Part shown: positions 1-6,795 of the stretch, one piece after another
Layout: every line of letters starts with the position of its first letter
Position numbering within the stretch: position 1 is the stretch's first letter
Source of the DNA: an uncultured Lachnobacterium sp.
Lineage (GTDB): Bacteria; Bacillota; Clostridia; Lachnospirales; Lachnospiraceae
Direction: 5' to 3'
Assembly (NCBI GenBank): GCA_900552085.1
Contig: URYB01000026.1
Coordinates: 1-15,005 of the forward strand
DNA: 15,005 bases
Program-made: the position numbers and the translations under genes
The notes under the pieces: model-generated
Databases searched by the model: none
What the model was told of the DNA's origin: nothing
What the model saw: the letters and a program-made list of their open reading frames with translations, nothing else

Positions 1-39
1 AGCCGGGCAATGAAGGCTGGGTGCTATAGTCATCCACGA

Positions 40-588
40 TTATGCACGAAGCCTCAGTTTTTCCTGATGTATCGCCTGCTCTTCCTGCTCTCTGACACGG
101 ATTTCTTCGAGCTTTTTCATTTCCTCTTCGGCAAGACTGCGCACATAGTGCACACAGTTTTCCCGGATATTAACACCATTGTAAATTGCACGAACCATAT
201 TTTTGCAGGATGAATATCCACAGGATTCACAATCTCTGTGCTGTTCCTCATAGGTATCCTTGTTCATGCTTTCATACATTTCGTTTACATACTGTTCGGA
301 AGGTTCTTCGATCTGTACCTGCTTGGATGTATAATGACGGATAAAATCATCCAGATTCAGATTCGAAAATGCTTCCATAAAATTCTTCAGACGTTCCTGT
401 GGGAGCAGTTCTTCTGCCCACGGACTCTTACTCTTATGTTTCTTTCCAAAGCGTCCTTTTTGCGTCGTTTCTATGTTCCTGGTGTTTCTCATTTTTGCCA
501 TGGTAAGCATTACATCATCGGTGTTCCGTTCCGGTTCTGTTGCCGTACCATAGAGACAGCCTTTCCCACAGTTTAAAATATCTACCAT
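40..588 (-). pseudogene. C-terminal fragment: motif L3 plus a 4Fe-4S domain and charged helix
   Basis: This piece is in the same frame as the middle fragment, separated from it only by TAG and four sense codons. Its first residues, M-V-D-I-L-N-C-G-K-G-C-L-Y-G, are the L3 H-cluster motif, showing that the ATG at 588 is an internal Met and not a true start. Further on, D-C-E-S-C-G-Y-S-S-C followed by E-N-C-V-H-Y is a four-cysteine Fe-S domain typical of this family. The last 35 residues are Glu/Lys/Arg-rich and probably a helix. Some relatives carry extra sensory or phosphatase domains after this point; here TAA at 40-42 ends it. Confidence 0.75.
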
Positions 589-600
589 GAACGGAAGCTG

Positions 601-1149
601 CTACTGTTTCTGAATACGCGTTGCATAGGTACGAAGATACTTATACGCCTCATGCTCTCCTTCTACCTGACGCACAACCTGTTCCTTGCCAAGAAAATGC
701 TCCACATTTTCGCGAAGTCCTCCCGGCATCGGATACAGAGAACCCATACCGTACTCCAGCTCGTCCGTGTAAGGTTCGCAGCTTTCATACTCTTTTCCGA
801 TTACTTTCATCAGTTTTTCGAATGTTACATTGTATGATACATATCCACCACAGTTCTTGTCTGTAATCTCGAGTTTCTTTGCAATACACGGACTGATAAA
901 TGCAATCGAATCACTGACCTGCATATATTTCTTCATATAGATTGCCGTACACATCATCGGACTGTGTACCGGAACGAGCCGCGGAATCAATTCCGGAATG
1001 TATTTTTCCACATAAGTAACAACCGCCGGACATGGCTGCGAAATGCCCCCGGTAAAATTATGCTCTGTGATATATTTCAGGTACCCCCAGGTTGTAATAT
1101 CCGCACCAAAGGAAACGCTGCAAATATGATTGACTCCCTTCTTTTTCAA
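601..1149 (-). pseudogene. Middle fragment: H-cluster domain with motifs L1 and L2
   Basis: The frame opens at a TTG (1147-1149) with no ribosome site of its own; it directly overlaps the TGA that ends the upstream piece. It contains S-F-G-A-D-I-T-T-W-G, then S-Q-P-C-P-A-V-V where catalytic hydrogenases have TSCCPxW, then H-S-P-M-M-C and F-I-S-P-C-I-A-K-K-L-E in place of MPCxxKxxE, then G-S-L-Y-P-M-P-G-G. The proton-shuttle cysteine position of L1 is Pro and the Met of L2 is Ser, as in putative sensory (group C/D) enzymes. It ends at TAG 601-603 after R-I-Q-K-Q. Confidence 0.75.
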
Positions 1150-1439
1150 TATCCCAGAACCTTCTGATATTCCTTTGGATAGTTTGCAAGGAAAGCCGGA
1201 GCAAGAATTACTGATATCTTTTTTCCCTGCGATAAATCCGCAAAGAAACGTTCCGTATCATCAAAATAATCTCTTGCTTCATGCGGACATGCATCAAAGC
1301 ATGCTCCACAGGCAATGCACTTTTCGCTATCCACCATTACTTTTCCGGCTTCGGTCGCGACATTCGCGGTGAGCACCGGACATGCACGTACACACTTATT
1401 GCAGCCTGTACATGCCTCATTTGTGTAAATCAAATCCAT
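1146..1439 (-). pseudogene. N-terminal fragment: 2x[4Fe-4S] ferredoxin domain and start of hydrogenase domain
   Basis: This piece begins M-D-L-I-Y and carries two CxxCxxCxxxCP clusters: C-T-G-C-N-K-C-V-R-A-C-P near residues 10-21 and C-I-A-C-G-A-C-F-D-A-C-P near residues 40-51. It then enters the hydrogenase fold (I-L-A-P-A-F-L-A-N-Y-P) and stops at TGA 1146-1148. The open frame reaches further upstream, but the AGAGGTGG site at 1442-1450 places the start at 1439. The ferredoxin domain would feed electrons to, or receive them from, the H-cluster domain. Confidence 0.75.
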
Positions 1440-1453
1440 AGCCCACCTCTTCT

Positions 1454-1468
1454 TATGCATTTTGCATA
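1454..1468. promoter_or_regulatory. Short palindrome in the hydrogenase-like leader
   Basis: TATGCA-TTT-TGCATA is a perfect 6-bp inverted repeat, sitting just upstream of the ribosome site of the hydrogenase-like gene. It could be an operator or a small hairpin affecting translation. No family of binding protein is recognised. Confidence 0.3.
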
Positions 1469-1506
1469 GTTTTCTGTTAGCTATTGAGATTATTTTATCA
1501 TATTTT

Positions 1507-1534
1507 ACTATGGTTTTCCACCTATTTTTGTCAA
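1507..1534 (-). promoter_or_regulatory. Candidate promoter for the hydrogenase-like gene
   Basis: Read on the minus strand there is a perfect TTGACA (1529-1534) and, 16 bp on, CATAGT (1507-1512), a 4/6 match to TATAAT. It points toward 1439. It lies back to back with a stronger plus-strand promoter. The -10 box is weak, so the exact start of transcription is uncertain. Confidence 0.45.
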
Positions 1535-1539
1535 ATATC

Positions 1540-1568
1540 TTGAAAAGATATGAAAAAAGTACTATAAT
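1540..1568 (+). promoter_or_regulatory. SigmaA-type promoter of the YczE-like gene
   Basis: TTGAAA at 1540-1545 and a perfect TATAAT at 1563-1568 are separated by exactly 17 bp. Transcription should begin near 1575, leaving a leader of about 45 nt before ATG 1620. This rules out the longer open frame that begins at 1578. Confidence 0.75.
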
Positions 1569-1619
1569 CGCAATCGCGTGCAATGCACACAAAATCTATC
1601 GGAAAAGAGAGTTATAACA

Positions 1620-2289
1620 ATGAATCAAAAGAAAAAAATCTTGCGTGGTGAGGCCGCACTTGTCCTTGCCGTAATCATCAACAGTCTTGGTGTCCTTCTC
1701 ATGCTGCAGTCCGGATCCGGAATCTCCGCGATTTCGAGTGTCCCTTACGCCTTTCAGCAGGTATTCCCGAAACTGACACTTGGCACATGGACCTATCTGT
1801 TTCAGGGACTTTTAATCTGCATTCTTATGATAATGCGGAAAAAATTTGTCCCGTCCTATCTGTTTAGTTTTGTTGTTGGATTTGCATTTGGAGAGATGAT
1901 GGATCTGCATGAACTCTGGATCACACGACTGCCGCTGAATATACCGCTTCGCATTCTCTATTTTGTATTAAGTTACATCATCATCTGTTTTGGAATTGCG
2001 CTTTCGAACCGTTGCAAGCTGCCGATCATCCCTACGGATCTGTTTCCGCGGGAAGTATCTGAAATCACAAAGGTTCCGTATGCCCGCATCAAAATCGGTT
2101 TTGATGTAACCTGTCTGGTCATTACCGCATGTATGACCTTCTTCTGTCTCGGACATATCATGTATCATGGGACTTGGCATCGGAACCATTGTGGCAGCTT
2201 TTACGATGGGAAAAGGAATTGCGATCATCGGAAACTGGATGGATCGGCATGTGGGGTTTGTTTCGATTCTGCAAAAAGACGAAGCTTAA
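1620..2289 (+). pseudogene. YczE/YitT-like integral membrane protein, frameshifted by a 7-bp duplication
   Basis: The start ATG is preceded by a GGAAAAGAGAG stretch. The protein has four or five hydrophobic segments (near residues 8-32, 55-70, 78-95, 110-128 and 155-172) and resembles the YczE-type family of unassigned membrane proteins often found near regulators in Firmicutes. At 2156-2169 the heptamer TATCATG occurs twice in tandem; beyond it the frame is lost and the residues become non-membrane, Arg/His-rich. With one copy removed, the reading runs G-H-I-M-G-L-G-I-G through a further hydrophobic stretch to S-I-L-Q-K-D-E-A and TAA at 2287-2289, giving 220 aa, the usual size. As it stands translation continues out of frame to 2324. 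The family is recognised by eye and its function is unknown. Confidence 0.75.
2156..2169 (+). repeat. 7-bp tandem duplication causing a frameshift
   Basis: TATCATG occupies 2156-2162 and again 2163-2169. Removing either copy restores a continuous membrane-protein frame to 2289, so the duplication is the lesion itself. Confidence 0.85.
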
Positions 2290-2326
2290 CGCTTATTGTT
2301 TTTATGCTTTTCAATAATCTATAGAT

Positions 2327-2376
2327 TGCGGATACTTTCTGCTTTTATCTGTTATAAGGCGGTATCCGCAGTTTTA
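2327..2376 (+). terminator. Rho-independent terminator after the YczE-like gene
   Basis: TGCGGATAC (2327-2335) pairs perfectly with GTATCCGCA (2362-2370), followed by GTTTTATT. The 26-nt loop is long, which lowers confidence. It lies 38 bp past the restored stop codon and separates this gene from the convergent regulator gene ending at 2392. Confidence 0.55.
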
Positions 2377-2391
2377 TTCCATCATATTGAT

Positions 2392-3796
2392 TTACCTTTC
2401 TTTATTTAGTACATAAACCGTCGATTTATATGCCCCCTGTTTTATCAAAATTCCTTTATCTGCCATCTTACTTAGTATTTCTCGTGCTCTTCTCTGCTTA
2501 ACATTTAATAATTCCTCTGCTTGATGTGAAATTATTTTTCCTTTCTTCTTAACAAACTCCAGGACCAATTTGCATTGTATTGATAATTTATCGGCATTTA
2601 CTTGTGTTTTATCGGCAGTTTTAGGCACTTTATCGGCAGTTTTAGGTGTTTTATCGGCGCTTTTCGGGACTTTATCGGCATTATTTTTCTTATAGGATTC
2701 GATTCCAGTTATTTCTAAATCATATGAATAACTATCATCCAACGGTACAATTATCTTAAATACATCGCCTTCTATAAATTCAGGCTCTTTCCCAGAATAA
2801 TACTTGCTGTATTTAAATAAATTTCTCACACCGGAACCAAGCTGGTCTGCATATCCTATATTTCTGAAAAACGATGCAATAACAGGATTTTTAGGATCAG
2901 GCTCCAGATTATTGACAGTGATATTTCCCTCACCTGTTGCTCTGCATGCATTTTCAATGTACATCTGTTCTTTTTCAATAACAAACTTTGCTGTGTAGCT
3001 GCTTGAAAACTCTCTGTGCATCAATATATTGCTAACCATCTCACGCAAAATAATATTTCTTAAACTCTTATTTATAGTATCTTCCAAAAAGAATTTATCC
3101 GGAAGATGTTTCTTTCCAAAATCCAAAAGTCTGTCATAGCTCTCTACCAAATTAGTTTTAATAACTTCCCTATCATCATAACGATCCAGATTCACCTTAC
3201 GAACCAGTGCATCAGTCACATATGCCTGAGCTACATTTAAAATTACATCATCTTTACCAAGCAACATAATAGCTGCCAGATTAAAGCCTTCATCTCCTGT
3301 AACAATATCTCGTCCATACAGTCCAGCACTCTTAAGTAATTCCATATCATCCATTGTAGTCCAAGGATGATTTCCACCCGCATGATTCTGTGCCATAAGT
3401 CTGATTTTAGGTAATAAATCCAACCTCAAGTCCTCAAGTTTTGCATAAGGAAAAATCTTCTTCTCTGTAAAAATGCCCTGCTTACGAATATACATCTGTG
3501 CAATTGTACCAGTTGCAGTCACTTTTACATCAGAATCGTCCACTCTGTCATAGATAATCTTCTTAAAGCTATGAACCTCCGTACTTGAAGGAACATGTAC
3601 ATGAATGATTGTGTGTGTCCCATCGTATTTGATAATTTCTGGCACAAGATACACAGTCGGTGAAAACTGCATAGGGTTACTTACTACCTTTATAAAGTTT
3701 TTCACCATATCCGGTGCAGCTTTTTCCGGTACTCCAATTACCAACGCCTATTGTCTCACCAATTTCAAAAACAGATTGTAATGTACTTAAATCCAT
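2392..3796 (-). pseudogene. AlbA_2/HATPase_c_4/winged-helix regulator with a deleted N-terminal domain
   Basis: The intact part (3744 down to 2392, 450 codons) carries the late half of an AlbA_2 (Schlafen-type) domain, beginning V-I-G-V-P-E-K-A-A-P, then a RecG-like ATPase region with L-R-E-M-V-S-N-I-L-M-H-R-E and G-S-G-V-R-N-L-F, a repeated A-D-K linker, and a C-terminal winged helix. Such proteins are predicted transcription regulators. A good start exists at ATG 3794-3796 behind GGAGGAGG (3801-3808): it reads M-D-L-S-T-L-Q-S-V-F-E-I-G-E-T-I, the usual family opening, but then runs into the later part in the wrong frame and stops within about 23 codons. Roughly 35-45 residues of the domain core seem to be missing between these parts, which is an inference from family layout. 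The in-frame TTG at 3744 has no ribosome site, so the gene is probably dead. Confidence 0.75.
2587..2679 (-). repeat. 21-nt coding repeat, five copies of an A-D-K unit
   Basis: The sequence TTTATCGGC recurs at 2587, 2608, 2629, 2650 and 2671, an exact 21-bp period. On the minus strand it encodes five A-D-K triplets spaced by four residues such as V-P-K-S, T-P-K-T and T-Q-V-N. It forms a flexible basic linker between the ATPase-like region and the winged helix, and is prone to copy-number change without frameshift. Confidence 0.9.
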
Positions 3797-3829
3797 CTGG
3801 CCTCCTCCATCTTTCGAAAATAACCATAT

Positions 3830-3919
3830 CTAAAATCCAAAGCCATCTGCAAAAGCAATATTCATAATGACTTCCACACCATTATTATCATCGTATACTG
3901 CTAAATAATACTTCTGCAT
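3830..3919 (-). other. Small 29-codon open frame in a 330-bp gap, probable gene remnant
   Basis: The stretch between the regulator remnant and 4139 has no full gene. It holds a minus-strand frame starting M-Q-K-Y-Y-L-A-V-Y-D-D and ending F-A-D-G-F-G-F, closing 21 bp before the ribosome site of the next gene. The residues look protein-like rather than random, but no good ribosome site precedes it. It may be the tail of a lost gene. No function is recognised. Confidence 0.3.
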
Positions 3920-4050
3920 CTATTGCCACGCATCAAATTACACTTTCCACCTACAGCAAGTATACTGCAACATAAAAAGAGAAAGAAAAACCTTACTTTT
4001 TACTATATCATTGGAGATTTTTCTGTAAGCCCAACAGAGCCTTGCTCTAA

Positions 4051-4091
4051 CAAAAATAATCCGCTATACTATGCATCTAGTATAACGGATT
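4051..4091 (-). terminator. Rho-independent terminator after the XRE/GyrI-like gene
   Basis: AATCCGCTATACT (4058-4070) and AGTATAACGGATT (4079-4091) form a 13-bp stem with one G-T/C-A type mismatch and an 8-nt loop. On the minus strand the stem is followed by ATTTTTG. It lies about 48 bp past the stop codon at 4139. Confidence 0.75.
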
Positions 4092-4138
4092 ACTCCTAAA
4101 AAAACAATTATATTGCTTATTCCCTATACCACATACCA

Positions 4139-4807
4139 TTACTCACACGCAATATAGATGTCCATGCTTTCCCCATTCGTCTCATAACATGGAATCACTC
4201 CACTTTCGGTGTGAACCAGCCCATTCACTCTCATAAAAGAATCAAGTGTCTGGTATGCAGACGGTATTGTAACAAACGGATTCTCAAAAGGGGTCTCCAC
4301 ATGAACTGCCGCATATCTGTGTTTCGGCTGTACTTTTATTTCCAGTCCTTCCGGTTGTATTCCCACTGGAAGAACCCAGGCAGCCGTATAACCATGCATA
4401 TGATATACATTCATCTGCTCAACAGAAATATTCGGAAAATCCCATCCAATCACACACGGATTGGTCACACCATTTTTTCCCGACAACCGATCTATCCATG
4501 ATAAAGCATCCTCTTCCGGATCATTACTTATTACGGTATGTTCAACATAAGAAAAGCCTTCCACTTCCTCCACACGAAGATTTGAATAGGCGTCCATTCG
4601 TTTATCCATTTCTTCCCTGAAAAGATTATCTAACGAACAGTTAAAAATTCTGCAAAGTTCTATCGCCTTCTCCATCTCGGGCAAAGCTGAATCCATTTCC
4701 CATTTTGATACCGTCTGACGGCTTACACTTAATTTTTCTGCCAGATCCTCTTGTGTCATATTTTTTCTCAGGCGACGTAAATACTGAAGATTTTTACCTA
4801 AACTCAT
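4139..4807 (-). CDS. XRE-family regulator with GyrI-like effector-binding domain
   Basis: Residues 1-62 are a Cro/C1-type helix-turn-helix (M-T-Q-E-D-L-A-E-K-L-S-V-S-R-Q-T-V-S-K-W-E), and residues from about 80 to 222 resemble the GyrI/AraC effector-binding fold that captures small hydrophobic or cationic ligands. This pairing suggests a ligand-responsive repressor or activator, perhaps of drug or metabolite stress. ATG at 4805-4807 lies behind AAAGGAGA at about 10 bp. The gene is monocistronic: it has its own terminator at 4051-4091 and a palindrome upstream. No dedicated target gene sits beside it, though the aldo/keto reductase gene ends 144 bp upstream. The HTH call is secure; the C-terminal domain is by fold resemblance. 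Confidence 0.85.
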   Translation of the reverse strand: MSLGKNLQYLRRLRKNMTQEDLAEKLSVSRQTVSKWEMDSALPEMEKAIELCRIFNCSLDNLFREEMDKRMDAYSNLRVEEVEGFSYVEHTVISNDPEEDALSWIDRLSGKNGVTNPCVIGWDFPNISVEQMNVYHMHGYTAAWVLPVGIQPEGLEIKVQPKHRYAAVHVETPFENPFVTIPSAYQTLDSFMRVNGLVHTESGVIPCYETNGESMDIYIACE

Positions 4808-4853
4808 ACGATTGGTTCTCCTTTTTTTATTTTTGCCCCGCGTTGCAAATACA

Positions 4854-4870
4854 ATATTATCAGATAATAT
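4854..4870. promoter_or_regulatory. 17-bp palindrome, probable operator of the XRE/GyrI-like regulator
   Basis: ATATTATC-A-GATAATAT is a perfect 8-bp inverted repeat around one base, 47 bp upstream of the start codon. Its right half on the minus strand contains GATAAT, a 5/6 -10 box. Occupation there would block transcription, which fits autoregulation. Confidence 0.55.
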
Positions 4871-4950
4871 CGTGTTATTCTACCAATCAGATTTTGCAAT
4901 ATTCACAAGATGCGCAACTAATGGTTGACATTTTTCATATGTACAACCAC

Positions 4951-5955
4951 TCATTTCTTCTCATCCAACAGCATCACACCCTCTGCCGGATTATGGTCGA
5001 TAGCACCTACAATCCGGTGCGGAACATATGGCTCCTCCAGATAGGAAATGTCTTCCGGTGTCAGTTTCACATCCAGTGCTTGCGCCGCATCCTCCAGATG
5101 TGCCGCTTTGGTCGCACCTATGATCGGTGCGCTGACGCCTTTTGCCCAGTGCCATGCCAGCGCAATCTGCTGCATTTTTACGTTATATTGCAATGCCAGT
5201 TCGTGCACGCGTTGGACAATCTCCATATCCTGTTCCTCGGTGCGGTCATATTTTCCCATGGCAACACGGTCTGTCTTGCTGCGCAGGGTATCGGTATTCC
5301 ACTGTGGCCGCGTCAGATGCCCGGCTGCCAGCGGGCTGTATGGCATGAGGGACACGCCCATCTGTTTACAAATCGGAATCAGTTCCCTTTCATCTTCCCG
5401 GTAGAGCAGATTGTAGTGGTTTTCCATCGCCTCAAACCGCGCCCAGCCGTGCTCTTTTGCCACAAGCTGCATATTATAAAACTGATAACCGTACATTGCA
5501 GAAGCACCAAGTGCCCGCACCTTTCCTGCCTTTACCAGATCGTTTAAGGCTTCCATCGTCTCCTCGATCGGAGTCTCATAATCAAACCGGTGAATGATAT
5601 ACAAGTCCAGATAATCGGTTCCCAGACGTTTTAAAGTTCCATCAATTTCCCTGTGGATCGCCCCGGCGGACAGTCTGCCCGGGTTGAAATAAACTTTTGA
5701 GGCAATGACAACCTTGTCCCTTGCAATGTTCTTTTTGAGTGCGCGCCCGAGATATTCCTCGCTTGTTCCCGCCGAATATCCGTTTGCCGTGTCAAAAAAA
5801 TTGATTCCGAGCGAAAGTGCATCTTTTACCACGTTTTCTGTTTCTGCTTCATCTAATGTCCAGTCATGCATCGTTCCCGCTTTTCCGAAACTCATGCAGC
5901 CGACGCAGACTTTTGATACCTCTATTTCTGTTTTTCCAAGTTTTGTATACTCCAT
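4951..5955 (-). CDS. Aldo/keto reductase
   Basis: A full-length 334-aa member of the NADPH-dependent aldo/keto reductase family, a cytosolic TIM barrel that reduces aldehydes and ketones. The catalytic tetrad is visible: D55 and Y60 in F-D-T-A-N-G-Y-S, K87 in A-S-K-V-Y-F and H121 in Y-I-I-H-R-F-D. The C-terminal S-A-P-I-I-G-A-T-K-A-A-H-L is the usual cofactor-binding part. ATG 5953-5955 follows AGGAGG at a good distance. The gene lies downstream of a TetR regulator on the same strand, with a micro-ORF between them, so the two are probably one operon responding to a toxic carbonyl or related compound. The physiological substrate cannot be read from sequence. Confidence 0.92.
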   Translation of the reverse strand: MEYTKLGKTEIEVSKVCVGCMSFGKAGTMHDWTLDEAETENVVKDALSLGINFFDTANGYSAGTSEEYLGRALKKNIARDKVVIASKVYFNPGRLSAGAIHREIDGTLKRLGTDYLDLYIIHRFDYETPIEETMEALNDLVKAGKVRALGASAMYGYQFYNMQLVAKEHGWARFEAMENHYNLLYREDERELIPICKQMGVSLMPYSPLAAGHLTRPQWNTDTLRSKTDRVAMGKYDRTEEQDMEIVQRVHELALQYNVKMQQIALAWHWAKGVSAPIIGATKAAHLEDAAQALDVKLTPEDISYLEEPYVPHRIVGAIDHNPAEGVMLLDEKK

Positions 5956-5965
5956 CGTGTACCTC

Positions 5966-6001
5966 CTACAGTTTCTTTTTTGCCCATTTCTTCTTTTTCA
6001 T
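5966..6001 (-). CDS. 11-aa Lys-rich micro-ORF between the TetR and reductase genes
   Basis: The peptide is M-K-K-K-K-W-A-K-K-K-L. It has an ideal AGGAGG ribosome site at 6010-6015, 8 bp before its ATG, stronger than that of many full genes here. Its TAG stop (5966-5968) overlaps the AGGAGG site of the reductase gene, so ribosomes finishing it would be placed at the next start. It may be a leader peptide for translational coupling or simply a fortuitous frame. Seven of its eleven residues are Lys. Confidence 0.45.
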   Translation of the reverse strand: MKKKKWAKKKL

Positions 6002-6067
6002 GTTGTTTTCCTCCTTTTCATTTTCCGCGTAACTGCCCGGTCCACATTACACACATGCACAAAACCA

Positions 6068-6080
6068 CACGATAATCGTG
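6068..6080. repeat. Short perfect palindrome after the TetR gene
   Basis: CACGAT-A-ATCGTG is a perfect 6-bp inverted repeat. On the minus strand it is followed by TGGTTTTG, so it could be a weak attenuator between the TetR and reductase genes, or a protein site. The stem is too short for a confident terminator. Confidence 0.3.
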
Positions 6081-6099
6081 CTTTCCTGCCGTTGCACAG

Positions 6100-6723
6100 C
6101 TAATTTTTTAACATTTTTCTGACTGCATTACAGGTCAGCTCATAAAGCGAACTGTAAATATAATTTACGCCTGCCTCTTCCATCGCCTGTTTCTGTTTCT
6201 CACTTACCACGGTATACGGATAAATACCAAACATAAATGGAAAGAACGAATAGATAAATTCCTGTCTCTTTTTCTCATCCATATCCGGCCGGAATTTTTC
6301 AAGCAATTGCATGACCATTTTCATGGCCGTTCCATAGGATACTTTAAATTCCACCAGTTGTTCCATCCGGCTGTTTTCTTCCAGATCGTAATGGTTCATC
6401 GACATGATTTTTAAAAGCTTCCGGCGGTCACACAAGGTCTTTGCCAGCACATCGGCAATCCCGTCATCCGACAGTGTATCATGCATTTCCATTTCTTCTT
6501 TTAACTGCGTAATCCATAAATCATATTCGCGTTTTAAAAGTGCAAGAAAAATTTCTTCTTTTGTCTGGAAATAATTATAAATAGACGTTCTGGAAAAAGA
6601 GGTTTCTTTCCCGATCTCTTTTAACGTAATCTCTTTAAAACTCATAGTCTGATAGAGTTTTTCACAGGCATTTACGATTTCTTCTTTTCTGGCGTTTGTC
6701 CGCTCTGCTGATGCTGCTGGCAT
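6100..6723 (-). CDS. TetR/AcrR-family transcriptional regulator
   Basis: A 207-aa regulator. Residues 10-62 form the TetR DNA-binding domain (A-R-K-E-E-I-V-N-A-C, then I-T-L-K-E-I-G-K-E-T-S-F-S-R-T-S-I-Y-N-Y-F), and the rest is a helical ligand-binding domain with Phe/Tyr/Met-rich stretches. The start is set at ATG 6721-6723 behind GAGAGGA; the open frame reaches upstream to 6771, but that ATG lies inside an operator and has no ribosome site. Two matching 15-bp palindromes upstream suggest autorepression. It is followed by an aldo/keto reductase gene, its most likely target. The inducer is unknown. Confidence 0.9.
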   Translation of the reverse strand: MPAASAERTNARKEEIVNACEKLYQTMSFKEITLKEIGKETSFSRTSIYNYFQTKEEIFLALLKREYDLWITQLKEEMEMHDTLSDDGIADVLAKTLCDRRKLLKIMSMNHYDLEENSRMEQLVEFKVSYGTAMKMVMQLLEKFRPDMDEKKRQEFIYSFFPFMFGIYPYTVVSEKQKQAMEEAGVNYIYSSLYELTCNAVRKMLKN

Positions 6724-6764
6724 ACTATAATTCCTCTCGTAATTATAATGAATCAAAAGCTTTT

Positions 6765-6779
6765 CTGACATGGTGTCAG
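6765..6779. promoter_or_regulatory. Proximal operator copy, TetR regulator
   Basis: CTGACA-TGG-TGTCAG is a perfect 6-bp inverted repeat with a 3-bp centre. A second copy with the same arms lies 45 bp further upstream. A possible alternative promoter (TATAAT on the minus strand at 6742-6747) would have its -35 region over this site. Confidence 0.65.
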
Positions 6780-6795
6780 CACTTGTTTTTCTAAA

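Larger units (their letters stand above)
40..1439 (-). pseudogene. [FeFe]-hydrogenase-like protein (putative sensory type), broken by a frameshift and a TAG stop
   Basis: Read in order on the minus strand, three open stretches make one protein of about 465 aa: a two-cluster ferredoxin domain, the H-cluster domain, then a C-terminal 4Fe-4S domain and a charged helix. The start ATG at 1437-1439 follows an AGAGGTGG ribosome site. After the codons for V-L-G-Y the frame hits TGA at 1146-1148; the next frame, beginning TTG at 1149, continues the family sequence, so one T appears to be missing. The frame then stops at TAG (601-603) and resumes with no frame change through Q-L-P-F into the C-terminal part. 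Family members have one chain here. The L1 and L2 H-cluster motifs lie before the TAG and L3 after it, so no single translated piece could bind the cluster. The alternatives are recoding or sequence error. The family call is firm; the inactivation depends on the consensus being right. Confidence 0.85.

Noticed and set aside
238..576. Plus-strand open frame of 112 codons
   Set aside because: Antisense to the C-terminal hydrogenase fragment that holds conserved cysteines; Phe/Leu/Ile-rich shadow.
2587..2679. Regular repeats considered as a CRISPR array
   Set aside because: The 21-bp period with 9-bp cores is coding (A-D-K units) in one frame, and no unique spacers of CRISPR length exist.
4921..4948. 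GGTTG/CAACC stem after the aldo/keto reductase gene considered as a terminator
   Set aside because: The stem is short and bulged, and no T-run follows on the minus strand.
4705..5547. Plus-strand open frame of 280 codons
   Set aside because: It lies antisense to the XRE/GyrI-like and aldo/keto reductase genes, both with clear motifs and ribosome sites; its own residues are Cys/His/Phe-rich and match no family.
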